DNA of 64,000 nt, from the NCBI RefSeq assembly GCF_918797505.1, contig NC_092795.1, forward strand, positions 56,456,916-56,520,915. Direction: 5' to 3'. Positions 1 to 11,418 of this stretch are shown piece by piece. How positions within the stretch are numbered: position 1 is the first letter of the stretch; every line of letters begins with the position of its first letter. Origin of the DNA: Bemisia tabaci (lineage: Eukaryota; Arthropoda; Insecta; Hemiptera; Aleyrodidae). A program made the translations under genes and the position numbers. The notes under the pieces are model-generated. The model was not told where the DNA came from and ran no database searches. It was given only the letters and a program-made list of their open reading frames with translations.

Positions 1-770
1 AACTTAGTCGAAGAGAGATTTAAAGGTACTTACGACTATCATCTCGGACGGTTCGAGAACGAAACATTCGTTAGGTCTTCGCGCGCTGCCCCCAGTCCTC
101 TTCCCGAAACTGCAACAAACAACACAACATCAATTAAATGCTGATCAAGGAGCAACAAGAAACAGAAACTCATCAGAAACAGTCGGAGAAAGTGCGAAAC
201 GGACTCCGTTTAGACTCTTGTATACAATACCCTCAGAAACAGCACACGTGCTAATACTACTTTAAGTTTACTAATGTGTCACGGAAGAACACTATGGAAA
301 CATTAAAAAGTTTCCCGTGAAAAAATAGGTTTTTTTTTGGTGGAAAATTTGTGAAAATATGTTTGTTCCCAATTTAGGTACAATGAATTTTATTCGCACC
401 TAAATCAAACTAATCTATTAATTTCGAGGAAAAATATTCATCAATTTTTTGAAACATAAATATTTCATTGCAAATGGAGAATTTACCAGCATTTGAATGC
501 TCGCAAAGCGTTTTTCATTGGTACGGTAGAATATAGATTACGTTTAGATTACGAAAAGACCCATTAGATGAAGTTCTGAGGAACAATTCGCGCCCACACC
601 CCGTCAAATTCGACCAATCACAGTTCGCTCTCAAATCATGTGATCTGATTAATAGCTATTTTTTCTTCGTATACGAACAAATACAAACGTAAACTTCGAA
701 TTTTTGCGCGTTTTATTCTTGGCGGTGTGCTCAGAAAAAGCTTAAAATAAAATACGGAACCGTCAATTGA
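1..770. other. Unassigned AT-rich DNA
   Basis: No convincing ORF, RNA gene or repeat shared with the rest of the window was found. A run of T lies at about 329-338. Confidence 0.5.
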
Positions 771-890
771 ACGTATTTCTGTCGAACGGAACTATATGTG
801 CATCATGACTTGAGCCCTATTAAGCATATATTCTTATGGGTCTCAGGGCTCATGTCTTAATGCACATAGTTCCGTTTGACAGAAATACGT
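771..890 (+). mobile_element. F1 palindromic MITE, copy 1
   Basis: The two arms (ACGTATTTCTGTCGAACGG and its complement CCGTTTGACAGAAATACGT) are near-perfect inverted repeats that fold the whole 120 bp. A related copy is at 45701-45820, with the central part in the opposite orientation. AATTG occurs on both sides one or two bases outside the arms, a possible 5-bp target duplication. Confidence 0.8.
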
Positions 891-1471
891 CTAATTGGCG
901 TGTTACGAACAACACGCTTAATTACTCTACACGTCACTCATCGGTTCTCATCAGACGAAGACTAATTCCCGAAAAAAACTTAAAAAGTATATTTGAGGGT
1001 TCATAATGCAGTGTAAAATTTACACCGCAGGAAACCAATAGCACGAAGCTTGGGAAGCTGCTCTGAATAAACTTGTCTCTGGACAAAGTCTACCGAAGAG
1101 TCAATAAGCGCGTTGAGAGCGCGAAAATACGTTTATTTGATAAGATGCTTGATAGCCGACGTGATGAAAGCATGCAGCCGAACTCCGTCGAAAGCGATTA
1201 ATAATTATTACTGATCCAGCGGAATTGTTGCCGTGAAACTCCACTGTAAATAAAACAAAGTTCAAAAAAATATGACAATAAAAACCGCCGACAAAGGAAA
1301 CGGTTTCAACCGTTTACGAGAAATTGAGAGGAGATCGACTTTCAGTTGTAACTACCGTGACGTTTCTCGTTTTACTCTCACCCATCACGAAAGTATTCGT
1401 TGTAAATTTTAAAAATTATTCGTGAAAACCACGCAATAGACGAAAAAACAAACTCGGCGACGAGGATTAGC
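891..1471. other. Unassigned DNA
   Basis: No ORF of note and no recognised repeat. Confidence 0.4.
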
Positions 1472-1620
1472 GGATCCAGGAAATTGGCAACATTGTCTTT
1501 TCTTCGTTTCAACCTATGGAAATGTATCGATTCTTGGAGGGGACAGGTGCTCCAAAAAGAATCGATTATTCAGCATAGGTTTAAAGGGAGACAATCCAGT
1601 GTTGCCAAATTACTGGATAC
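1472..1620. mobile_element. F2 palindromic MITE, copy 1
   Basis: The ends are GGATCCAGGAAATTGGCAAC and an imperfect complement ending in TTGCCAAATTACTGGATAC. Inside are the inverted modules CCTATGGAAA / CATAGGTTTAAA and ATCGATTCTT / AAGAATCGAT, which F6 also carries. The second copy is at 36515-36662. Confidence 0.75.
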
Positions 1621-2087
1621 GTCTCTGGCGATGAGTTTTTGAACTTAGAGATTCGGTTAAGTACACATCGGCAGTCTCCAATCAAGTCTCGAGCTTTTAA
1701 CTTTCGGTCTTCGATCGGAAACACCTCGCCGCCCTCTCGCCGCGCCGTTTGTCAGAGCTTACGATTAATCGCGTTAGCGGCGCTTTAGAAGCACAACTCC
1801 AACCATCGACCCTCCCCCCCCACCAGCACTACCACCACCGCCACGAAGCCATCGGTCCCTTTTTAATCTCTGCTCGGTCCGCCGTTTAATTAGCAGTTTA
1901 GGGTCTGAAACCTCGAACGCGGTTCTGGAGCTTGTCTATTTGCGGCCGGATTCCTCTGAAATAGCAACGATCGCTGAGCTTTTAAACAGGGTTCCACTTC
2001 TGACTTTTCCTCTGAATTTCCCCGACTTAATCGGCATTTTCACTGGGTGCTTACGTCAAAATTCCGCGATATTTCCCTCGTTTCAAG

Positions 2088-2134
<47 letters not shown>

Positions 2135-2510
2135 TAGGATTTTATAATAGCATGACTTTACTTTAACTTTTCGAGGCTCTTAGCGCAGCATTTTCATAAC
2201 CTTATATGAAGTTTGAAGTAGACAAGTCTTTCTGATAGTTGGTCGAATCTGCTACAAAACTTGAGCTCATCCTATGGAAAATATAGATTGAGAATTTAAC
2301 TTTTCTAAAGATAACGACAAAACAAAAACATTCAAGATTTGACGGCTTCTTCCTGACTTTATCCGGTTTGATAGAATTACGGACTTCTCCAAGTTTACTC
2401 TAACTTTTTATAGGAGCTCCTAAAAAAAATAAAAAAAAAATAAAAAAAAAAAAATTGGCCCAAAAAAAATAACACTGCGGCATGAGGTGAAACTCATCAT
2501 CAAGAATCGC

Positions 2511-2558
<48 letters not shown>

Positions 2559-3717
2559 ACAAAATTCCTGACTACGTGCGTTAATATTCTTTCGTTTTCC
2601 CCTTCTTTCTCTAATTTTTTTTCGGAATATCCTCAACTCACGGTTCCGAAAAAAGTAAAATCCATAAACCTAACCAAACGACTCGATCTTCCTCCCGCCG
2701 TACTACTCTGAGTCGATCAATTCTTCGGCCATGATGAGCATTCTCTAAATTTTCTCCAACTTTCCCGACTGCTTCCTAAAATTCCTTAACTTTTCCCGAG
2801 TTTCTTTGGCATCCGTAACTGTTAACCCCGTTAAACTTCAGTTTCGCGAGCGATCATCTTCTCCTGTATCGTATCTGCGGGTCAATTACTGAAAATTTGA
2901 AGGAGCCCGATTGCACATCAAAATGTGCGTGATTAGGATATGCTGCCATGTCTAGACTTTCTATCAATAACAGGGCCGCCATCGACTTTTTTTTCGTCCG
3001 AGGAGGCAGCGCTGGTCCTGGCCTAACGTTCGCGATTTCGCCTCCCGCCGGTTCGGTTTTTGAGTTGTGCAAAAACGTGACGCCAAAAACGTGACGCACT
3101 CCGACCGGAACCGCGCCTCGTTTCTGCGCACGAGCTCACGCACCGTCGCGTCCTCACCGTCAAAGTTTCCGATGAAAGGCTGACGTGTGAGCCGGCTCAT
3201 TATATAATCATTTTTGGAGCTGAACGCGGGATAGAGGTAATTTAAAAAAAAAAAAAAAAACAGGATTGTGGACAGGGGTGCAAAAGCTTCTCGATACCGC
3301 GAGCGGGCCGGTCACGTATGAAAATGAGAAGGCCCCGAAAAGCCAAATGGGAAAGCCATTTATTTTTCTTTCTTTTTTTTTGCAGAGCTGCGCGGGAAAA
3401 ACCAAGAGTTTTTCTCCAAATCGCGGTACAAATCGTGTGTTCCACGCAAAAGCGCGGCAATTTATACGTGCAAAATTGGTAAAAAGTCATATTTTTTACA
3501 TTTCTGAGGAAAAAGGGGATAAATTTGCATCCGCAAAAACTTGATGAAAAATGGAGCGATTTTCCACATTTTTCAATTCAACATTCGAGCTTTAGATTCA
3601 TTTTCGTCATTTATCTCCGTGTAGTTTCCAACTTTTAACGCGTAAAGAAAAGTCATTCATTGTATTTCCTATATTCTATTTGGTGATGTAAAGCTTTGAT
3701 TACTCGATTGAGCTCCT
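1621..3717. other. Unassigned DNA with long A tracts
   Basis: Poly-A tracts lie at about 2091-2130 and 2518-2556, with A-rich blocks at 2421-2470 and a run at 3243-3260. ORFs here are either shadows of the A tracts (poly-Phe on the complement) or short and featureless. Confidence 0.6.
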
Positions 3718-4120
3718 GCATTCCTTGAAAACGCAACCCGGTCCACGAGTGGGTCTTCAGTTTGGATCGGTAGTATCAGCGAAAAAATCAAGGAAAAGTC
3801 AATACGAACAGTTTTCCGACGAGGTTCGAGTCTACGGCACGGACCAGCTATTGCCAGGATTACAGTGGTGCAGCTAACTAATTAGGGATCCTTCATTTCT
3901 TGGAAACGCAACTCGATGAGCAGAAAGACCAACGAAATCGCATAATCTACAAACCCTAGGGAACCCAAAAGAATCAGAACGGAAAAATCAGAGGAAACAT
4001 TTGGGGCCGAAAGAGTCAACGAGAACAGTTTTTCCACGGGGCTTGAGTCTACGGCGGGGGGTGTTTATTGGGCTCCGTGGCTCACCTGCAGGGATGAAGT
4101 TGCGAAGTTGGCTAATTAGG
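3718..4120. repeat. Degenerate tandem duplication of about 170-230 bp
   Basis: Two diverged units share the landmarks TTCCTTGAAAACGCAAC / TTTCTTGGAAACGCAAC, GAACAGTTTTcC and TTCGAGTCTACGGC / CTTGAGTCTACGGC, and each ends with GCTAATTAGGG or CTAATTAGGG. The second unit carries extra sequence in the middle. Confidence 0.6.
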
Positions 4121-4324
4121 GCGGCATGATGCGAGATGCGATTAGAGCGCGCCTCAACTTTCGACCGGAACGGGGAGGGCGACAGGCGAGAAAACTAGCG
4201 CCCGGGAAAACGGTCAAAATTAGCCGACTCCTCGCGGGTGATTAATTTTTCAGCTGCTGGAGCGACGAGGAGGCTGCAGTCTGTGTTGCCGCCATGCACT
4301 TGAAAATGTAGAGCGGTGCTTCTC

Positions 4325-4790
4325 TGCCGTGCTAAGGGAAAACGCCGTAAGAACCTTTATGCCTTTCCAAATTTCCTTCGATGAAACACGAGCAGGGTGT
4401 TGAGTTTTTTTCATTTTGGGAAATCCTGATTTTTCCTGATTTATAACTGCTAAATCCTGATTTCATAATTTTTTCCAAATCCTGAATTTTCCTGATTTAT
4501 GATTGCTAAACCCTAATTTCAAAATTTTTTCAAATCCTGATTTTTTGCGTATGCGAAAGCAGAATTAGCTCGATAAAAAAATCCGATCGGACGGCTGACT
4601 TTTCTCAAATCCTGATTTTACGACCGATTTCTCCTCAAATCCTGATGAAATCGGGATTAAATCCTGATAGATCTCAAATCCTGATATAATCGGGAAAATT
4701 CTGATGCTAGACACCCCGACGGTAAACTTATGAATGTTTTCCTTATAATTTTGCAGATAATTGAGAAAAAAACAGAGGATTCCATGAGAA
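4325..4790 (+). mobile_element. F3 element fragment interrupted by an F4 element
   Basis: The F3 left end (CTGCCGTGCTAAGGGAAAAC) begins at 4325 and F3-like sequence (GGTAAACTTATGAATG) resumes at about 4720. Between them, at about 4392-4716, lies an F4 element with AGGGTGTtgAG and GCTAGACACCCC ends and many AATCCTGATTT motifs. The F3 right end is missing. Confidence 0.75.
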
Positions 4791-6366
4791 AGTCCGGTAA
4801 CAACAGTGCCTGAAGTCGGTGAATATGTATCTAACGAGATGAAAATAATTAAAGTACAACAAAACTTAATTTGAAAAGAGCTGACACTCCGCTAGATCGA
4901 GAGTTGATAAAAACTAGAGCATCAAAACGGCTGGACGGGCTCACAAAGCGTTCGGGGTCAGAGGACAAGACGAGAAGTGACAGAGTTTCATTAAATACTA
5001 CGGAGGAATTTCGTTCAGAACCGCCTCCGTCACCAAACCTAACAAGATTCCGGTGAAATGATCCAAGATTCGCGTTATTTCGAGGGTGATCTGACAACGT
5101 CGCTCTCAGTTTTAAAGGAGGACGAAGGAGCTTAAAACTTTAAGTTCACTGGAACTCGAGAGAAAAATTTCTTCGGCTGACGTCTCGCGTCCCGGAGGAC
5201 GGACAGAGGACGTGAGAATAAAACACGGTAGCGACGCGAACGTGACACAAATGAGACAGAACAAAAAAACCCTAGTTTAAAAACGACGATAGAAGCTGTC
5301 TCGAATGTCGCACTCAACTATCAAGCTAGGAATGTGTCCAAACTTTCACGAAATTCAACAGTACCGACCTTTCTCCTTACCTACATATGTCATTCAGACG
5401 GAAAAATGTCCTGTCTAATTTTATAGTTTGAACTCGCTGGGTAAGGAGATGGATTTATTTCGTAAATTCTGAAATTTTCTTTGCTTTGAGGGCTATTAGT
5501 GCTCTTCAAACAGAAGGAACGAAAAAAGACAAAAAAGGATGATGATGTGAGGCTTTTATGAATAGTTTCCTTAATATTTCTGCACGAAAATCACCCAGGA
5601 ATGATATTGAAGATAGAATCACACGTAACTCACGATGATTATTTACAGCTTCAAGTTCAAACAGGGTCGTTTCGACTTTTGACAGGGAGTGTTTAAAAGT
5701 TTTACTCTGCCAAGTTCAGACTTTAACGCAGACGGATTTTATGGGATCCATAAAATCCATAAAAAAGAAAAATTAATTAAACAGCTTTTCAGATAAACCA
5801 GAGAGTATTTGCGATACCATGCCTTCGAAAACTTGAACGTCAAATTTTCGACCTTACCTGGAACAAAATTTAATTTTGAAAGCTTAATTCTATCCCTAAG
5901 GGAACATCTCATTTCAGAAACAAAGCCTCTAATTGTAAGAGGTCCACAAGCTTTGATAACAGCCTTTGTACGCAGGACTGGTAAACTCAAGAATGGAGTA
6001 GCGATAAATGAATAACCTGAGTAATTAATTTGAGAGCTATATGGTCAATCATACAAATAATCCGAAAGCTCATTCTGGGCAATATTCAGCGCATACATCA
6101 GAACATTTCTGAAAAGAAGCTACTGCTCCTTACTTGCTTGAATATGCATACGGAAAACCATCACGAAGCAACAGTTGCAGCAAATCCTTGCCACTAACAT
6201 AGCGTTTTCGCGTTTCTCCGTCGAGATAAAATCGAATGAAGGCTACTGCAAGATCAACGTGCCACATAAATTACGATACATCATATTATTTTTCAATAAG
6301 GAACCACTATCAAAACAACATAAGTGCCATTAATGTTCCTACGCAGATTATGGATATGGATAGTTG
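4791..6366. other. Unassigned DNA
   Basis: Short overlapping frames occur on both strands at 4849-5317 and 5739-6015, but none has family-like composition. No repeat shared with the rest of the window was found. Confidence 0.4.
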
Positions 6367-6367
6367 G

Positions 6368-6892
6368 CGCACAGTGGTTCGAGTCAATAATAGAGGTCGG
6401 ACATGAAATTTTTAGCTAAAACTGCAAATTTCGATGCTTAATTTGTCACATTTTAATTTTCAATGGTGTTTCCTGCAGAAAATTTCACGAGGAAACCAGT
6501 GGAGCCACTTTTAAAACCTCGAAGTTTTATATAAGCGAGGGAGTGCTGTAAAGCGACTTATATGTATATATGTATATAAGTTTTATATGAACGGAGTTAC
6601 GAGCTTTTAAAGTTTCCGAACTTTGTCCGACCCACTGGAAAAAAACACATTGGATCGACAGTCAAGACTCTTGAAAACATTGACAAGAAAAAATACTCTT
6701 GATTCAATCGGATTTTTGCTTAAATCAAAAGGAAATCCGCTCAAATTAAGTAAGAGGTTGGGTTCTTGATTTAAGCTTAAATCCGATTGAATCAGGAGTA
6801 TTTTTTCTTGTCGATGTTTTCAAGAGTCTGGACTCTAGATAAAATGTGGTTTTTTTCCAGTGCCTCTCCTATAGACTCGATCTACTGTGCGG
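6368..6892 (+). mobile_element. F8 element with nested F7, copy 1
   Basis: The F8 left end (GCACAGTGGTTCGAGTCAA) and right end (GACTCGATCTACTGTGC) surround an F7 hairpin at 6633-6862. The interrupted F8 sequence reads GTCCGA-CC before and CC-TCTCCT after, while uninterrupted copies read GTCCGACCTCTCCT. Confidence 0.85.
6633..6862. mobile_element. F7 hairpin MITE, copy 1
   Basis: The termini are CACTGGAAAAAAACACATTG and the complementary TTTTTTTCCAGTG. The arms fold over nearly the whole 230 bp around GGAAATCCGCTCAAATTAAG. A 2-bp target duplication CC/CC flanks it. Confidence 0.9.
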
Positions 6893-7212
6893 CGGTTCCT
6901 TCTAGAAAACTCCAGTCCGATTTCGCGAGAACTACCGTAAAACACGGCAACAACCACCGATGCTCACTGCCGTCTCATAAAATAATTAACGGAGTCCCTT
7001 TCACGGGAGTCAAGAGGTGAAAGGCTTCACGGCTTTTGACTCCGGTCAAGGACGCGGACGTTTTGATTGCGCAATCCGCGCGCCCAATTCCGCGGCGCTT
7101 ACGCTCTTTTGCGTCTCGACGCTCGGGAACTTTTTTCAAACGGCCGCGCGGTAACGCAATACGTAACGCGCTGCAATCCCCCGGCTTTCCGGAGTCGCGC
7201 GGGGCTTTCATA
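6893..7212. other. Unassigned GC-rich DNA
   Basis: Overlapping short frames occur on both strands and none is supported. Confidence 0.4.
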
Positions 7213-7377
7213 CAGTGGCGTGGCGTGCTTTGCGATATATCGATTGTTATGCCATTTAAACCTATGGAGAAGGATCGATTAACAGGGTGTTCGCAGCGAA
7301 CACCTTAATAATCGATTCTTTACCATAGGTTTAAATTACGTAAAAATCGATATATCGCAATTCACGCCACGCAACTG
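7213..7377 (+). mobile_element. F6 hAT-like MITE, copy 1
   Basis: The ends are CAGTGGCGTGGCGTGC and CACGCCACGCAACTG. The centre GGTGTTCGCAGCGAACACC is a perfect hairpin with a 1-nt loop. A 14-bp direct repeat (CGCGGGGCTTTCAT) lies at 7198-7211 and 7383-7396, just outside. Confidence 0.85.
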
Positions 7378-7919
7378 GCTCACGCGGGGCTTTCATCAAT
7401 TATTCGCGAGCGCTCGCGAGTTTAAAAAGCGCGTGGGCCGGCCGAGGGAACTTTCTTTTTCAACGCGAGGGACCGCGTGGCCTTTTTTTTTGTTTCGCGA
7501 GCGGAGCGAACAGGTTTTTTGACATTCCCGGATTCCGGGACGCCGTAAATTTTTGATGCCGCCTGCATTGCCGGTTCGCGCGGTAAAGAACGCGTCGACC
7601 GTCGGTTTTTCGACGCCATTTTTTGATCCCACGACGCGCCGACCCGCTAACTTGCACCGATTCCGCGCCGCTCGTAACTGCGGAGATGCGAGGGAAAACT
7701 TTCGGCATAAATTCTCGAGTACTCGGCTCGGATTGGAACGCTTTCTAAGGTGGATGGTGACGTTCGGCGAGGAATTTTCCTCGATAACTCGGGTTACGAC
7801 GCTGTAAAAATGCTCCCACGGTGCTCATCGTTCCGAGGGAACGAGACACACCATACGTGAGAAATAAAGTGCCATCGAGGCATCCAACTTCTGGCTTGAA
7901 ATCAATGAATTGACGGAGC
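7378..7919. other. Unassigned moderately GC-rich DNA
   Basis: There are overlapping frames on both strands with no recognisable protein. Confidence 0.4.
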
Positions 7920-8074
7920 CAGTGGCGTGGCGTGCTTTGCGCTATATCGATTGATCTGCCAATCTGTCATTTAAACCTACGGAAAAAGATCGTGCGAACA
8001 CCTTAATAATCGGTTCTTTACCATAGCTACAAATGAGGGAATATCGATAATCGATCATTCGCGCCACGCCACTG
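7920..8074 (+). mobile_element. F6 hAT-like MITE, copy 2
   Basis: It has CAGTGGCGTGGCGTGC and CGCCACGCCACTG ends, and the flanks gacggagc / gacggaac are an 8-bp target duplication with one mismatch. The central hairpin half is lost (AAGATCGTGCGAACACC). Confidence 0.85.
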
Positions 8075-8200
8075 GACGGAACGCACCGACACTGGTTCGA
8101 ACTTCGAAGGTCGTCACCTATCTTTTCGATAGTTTTCCACGACCATACGATTCGTTTAATATGTATAGTTCGAAGGCGATTAGTCAAATCGGACGTTTAT

Positions 8201-8319
8201 AAAATGCCTGGGCAGCTTGCAAAATTTTGTAAATTTTTGACGAAAAGCTCTCGGGTATTAAAATTCCTGGGCAGCTTGCGAAATTTTGTAAATTTTTGAC
8301 GAGAAGCTCTCGGGTTTTC
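8201..8319. repeat. Tandem repeat, two units of about 60 bp
   Basis: The units at 8201-8259 and 8260-8319 share CCTGGGCAGCTTGC and TTTTGTAAATTTTTGACG and end AAGCTCTCGGG, with few differences. Confidence 0.9.
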
Positions 8320-9210
8320 AATGTTTCGGAGGAAAATGACGCATCAAATCTGCAAACTTTCTTAGTTCCTTCCATTTCAAATGCTCCTCATTTATTTAAA
8401 TATTAATATTTGACAGGATATAACTATTTTAAATAAAACGACCCTGTAATGACCAGGGCTGGATAAATATATATATTTTTTTTTAAATTGCTTTTTCTTT
8501 CAGCAGTTGAAAACAGTGTTGTAAGACATGGAAACGTCCTACATTATTTTCCATGTCCATTTACAGCCTTGTTTCCGCAATGTTTACCCCTTGCTTCTCA
8601 TTTTTTTCTTGACTAGGCAGTCTCGAGTCTAACAACGGAGTCTTTTTGATCAAATATGATACGGACTCTTGTAATGACTCTTGTAGGACTCTTGAAATGT
8701 TCTTCGCGTACCATTTGTATGAACGACACTCTGCCAAGTTCCAGACGTCACATTACATAAATATCAGTACCTAAATTCCTGAACTTATACATTTCATATT
8801 TTATTTTTCATTTTTCTGAAACCTGCCTGATTATAACTGATCTCTTCAGAATAGACCCTCGAAAATTTTCTTCCCACGAGTTTTCAAGTCAATTACTGAG
8901 AATCATGTCTACCACACGAAGTAACATTCCAAGCCAAATTTTCCGACCCGATACTAGCCAGGCCACCGCAAGAGCGACACCCAGGACCTTTCACAATCGA
9001 ATGGGTCATTTTTCATATTAAAAAAACATAAGCGCCACGGAAACCACCGGGTGATTACGTCGTTTTTCCGGGGGCGCCTTTCAATTATAATCCAACCCGC
9101 CGAAAAGAGACTTCTCGGCGCGATCCTTCAACGGGACGCCATTAGAGCTAACAGCGATTTGCATCGGACGTGACCGATCCGAGTTTCACAAGACCTGTCG
9201 TGCTGTGCTG
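8320..9210. other. Unassigned AT-rich DNA
   Basis: No supported gene or repeat. Confidence 0.4.
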
Positions 9211-9427
9211 TGTGAAAACCGCGTATAAACCCATAGGATTTGCATTACACTTACGCGGTTTTGGCTTCGGACTAGTTTGGGTCCGACCTGCTCGCTGCGT
9301 GGCTCCGGCTAACGAGAGTGTGAAAACCGCGTATAGACCCATAGGATCTGTATTATACTTATGCGGTTTTGGCTTCGGACTAGTTGGGGTCCGACCTGCT
9401 CGCTGCGTGGCTCCGGCTAACGAGAGC
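9211..9427. repeat. Tandem repeat, two units of about 108 bp
   Basis: Both units start TGTGAAAACCGCGTAT and end GGCTCCGGCTAACGAGAG. Within each unit, AAAACCGCGTAtA and TACGCGGTTTT or TATGCGGTTTT are inverted, so each unit can form a stem. ORFs across the array on both strands follow from the repeat. Confidence 0.9.
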
Positions 9428-9533
9428 GGCAAGAAATATGCGTCGCTCCGGCATGAACTTCAGCTGAAAGGTAATTAGAGTTGAAAGGTGCTCTTTCTCC
9501 GTTCGCATCGTCGGCGAATCGCGTCTTTGTCAA

Positions 9534-9775
9534 TTTAAGAACGCCGTATGACCCGTCAGGCGTTGCCAAATTACCTTCGACAATTCACAAATTAACAGGA
9601 AAATTTGAGCATATTTCTCTTCCCGTTTTTCAGAAGATTTCGTTCGTAATTCGATCCCTGAGGTCTAAAAATTTTGGGGACAAATATTCATAACTTGCCT
9701 CAAAAATAAGAAGTTTCTGAGAGATAATTTGGCAACATTCGGATTCTAAAACTGCGTTTTTCCTCAGCACGGCGG
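9534..9775 (+). mobile_element. F3 element, copy with diverged left end
   Basis: ACGCCGTATGAcCC, GCGTTGCCAAATT, ATTTGGCAAC and a right end CGTTTTTCCTCAGCACGGCG are present in F3 order. The terminal CTGCCGTGC on the left is degraded. Confidence 0.75.
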
Positions 9776-10276
9776 TGCACCTCTTGCAAGATCGGAGCGC
9801 ATGCAAAGTTTGAAGGTATTTAGCATTTTGTGTCGAAACTCGTTTCGAAGATCCAAAAGTAGGTCGAATATTTACACGGATTCGCGACATATTGGCTGCT
9901 ATGGAGGAGAGAAGATCCATGATTCAGTTTCATGACACTGCCGAAAATTTTACTCTTCATCCCAGATTTGAAACTTCACGACTGTAGGAAACTTTTAGAA
10001 AAAATGTCGCGGTCTTTCCTCGTTTATCAACTTAAAATTTTCGACAGATAAAACTTAAGAGACGTCCCTTATCCGGCCACGATCTTGTGCCTATACTTGC
10101 ACTTTCATCACTTTTCAAGGGAGAATAATCAAAGCCAATCAGTTTTCGCTTTTGCCTATTCTGTGGGCTGAAGACTAATCTCTGAGTGGCGCTGTGCTGG
10201 CATCAAATATGAATACATTCAGTAACTTACGTGACCAACCATTGCAGCTCCGGGGAACAGATTTTGCCTTTCTGCA
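9776..10276. other. Unassigned DNA
   Basis: Short frames only. Confidence 0.4.
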
Positions 10277-10725
10277 CGGTTGCCACAGAGTTTGGAAAAT
10301 TAAATTCCCTGGCATATTTTGGTGAAATTCTCTGATAATGAAGCAAATGCCAGATTGTTAAAAAGATAGTTAGAAATAGTTTTCAGGCAAAGTTCCTTGT
10401 TCGAAACGTCAAACCTACTCGAGAAAGTAAATAAAGGTGACACGGTGATTTTTCTCTGACATTTTCGTCTTATTCCCTAACATTTTCGTCATTTTCCCTG
10501 ACATTTCCCGGTTTTCCCTGACTTTTTAAAATTCCCTGACATTTCCCGATTTTCCCTGACTTTTTAAAATTCCCGACATTCCCCGGTTTTCCCTGACTTT
10601 TTAAAATTCCCTGACATTCCCCGATTTTCCCTGACTTTTTAAAATTCCCTGATATTCCCCGGTTTTCCCTGACTTCTTATAATTCCCTGACATTTCCCGG
10701 TTTTCCCTGACTGCGGCAACCCTGG
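10277..10725 (+). mobile_element. F5 element with expanded internal array
   Basis: It runs from CGGTTGCCACAGAGTTTGG to GACTGCGGCAACCCTG. At about 10480-10715, a unit of about 38 bp (CCCTGACTTTTTAAAATTCC plus CTGACATTCCCCGGTTTT) is repeated five times. Other F5 copies have one or two units. Confidence 0.85.
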
Positions 10726-11162
10726 ACCTAAAGATCGTAAGTCGAACCTTTCAGCGGAGCGTAATCTTCGTAAGTTCCGTCGAATTGCGGAAGGTATGAT
10801 CAGGAGAGAGAAAAAGAGGGAGGCGCAGCGCGGAGCGGAACAAAAGCGGGAACTGCGGGGACTCGGACACTCGGGCGGAATTGGACGGATGCAATAACTG
10901 CTAAACTGCACTTTGAGCCCACGCGGACGCGAGAACCCGGGGCCCGGGATCCCGGGAAGGAGATGGAATCTTCCTCTTCGCAGTTGGCCGGGCAGCGGCT
11001 CCGGGCTAAAATTGCAAGATGCAGATCCAGATGCGGCGCGGCTCCTCGGCGAGAAAATTGCGGAACAACAGAAACCTCTCGTCGCCCGGGAAATCCAAAG
11101 AGCAGAGCGCACCGCTGTTGCCGAACGCCTCCATTTTACGCCCGTTTAACGTCGTCGTTTTC
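10726..11162. other. GC-richer unassigned DNA
   Basis: A 157-codon minus frame and overlapping plus frames (10639-11295) run into the flanking F5 and F3 elements. Their Arg/Ser/Pro composition and lack of a domain argue against a gene. Confidence 0.4.
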
Positions 11163-11418
11163 ACTGCCGTGCCGAGGAAAAACGCCGTACGAACCTTCAG
11201 GCGTTGCCAAATTGTCTTTGATAAAACATGAATTCCCCGGTAAACTTATGAATGTTTTTCTTCCAATTTTTCAGGGAATTTTGTTCGTATTTTGATCTAA
11301 AGTTCCGGAAAATTTCAAGGAAAATTATTCACGATTTTCTTCAGATTTAAACATTTTATCAAAGAAAACTTGGCAACTCTCGAATGTTCATACGGCGTTT
11401 TTCCTTAGCACGGCAGTG
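11163..11418 (+). mobile_element. F3 element
   Basis: CACTGCCGTGCCGAGGAAAA starts it and TTCCTTAGCACGGCAGTG ends it. Inside are the F3 modules GCGTTGCCAAATTGTC and ACTTGGCAACTCTCGAATG. It is a full-length copy. Confidence 0.9.

Noticed and set aside
2400..2636. Phe-rich ORF
   Set aside because: It is a translation of poly-A tracts on the complement.
3810..3845. tRNA-like GGTTCGAGTC box
   Set aside because: No acceptor or anticodon stems could be built around it, and the diverged second copy lacks the box.
9148..9478. 94- and 102-codon ORFs on opposite strands
   Set aside because: Both follow from the 108-bp tandem repeat, whose length is a multiple of three.
10480..10715. Short regularly spaced repeats, considered as a CRISPR array
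   Set aside because: The units are adjacent with no unique spacers, lie inside a dispersed F5 element, and the genome is eukaryotic.
10639..11112. 157-codon minus-strand ORF
   Set aside because: It reads out of the F5 array and has no recognisable domain.
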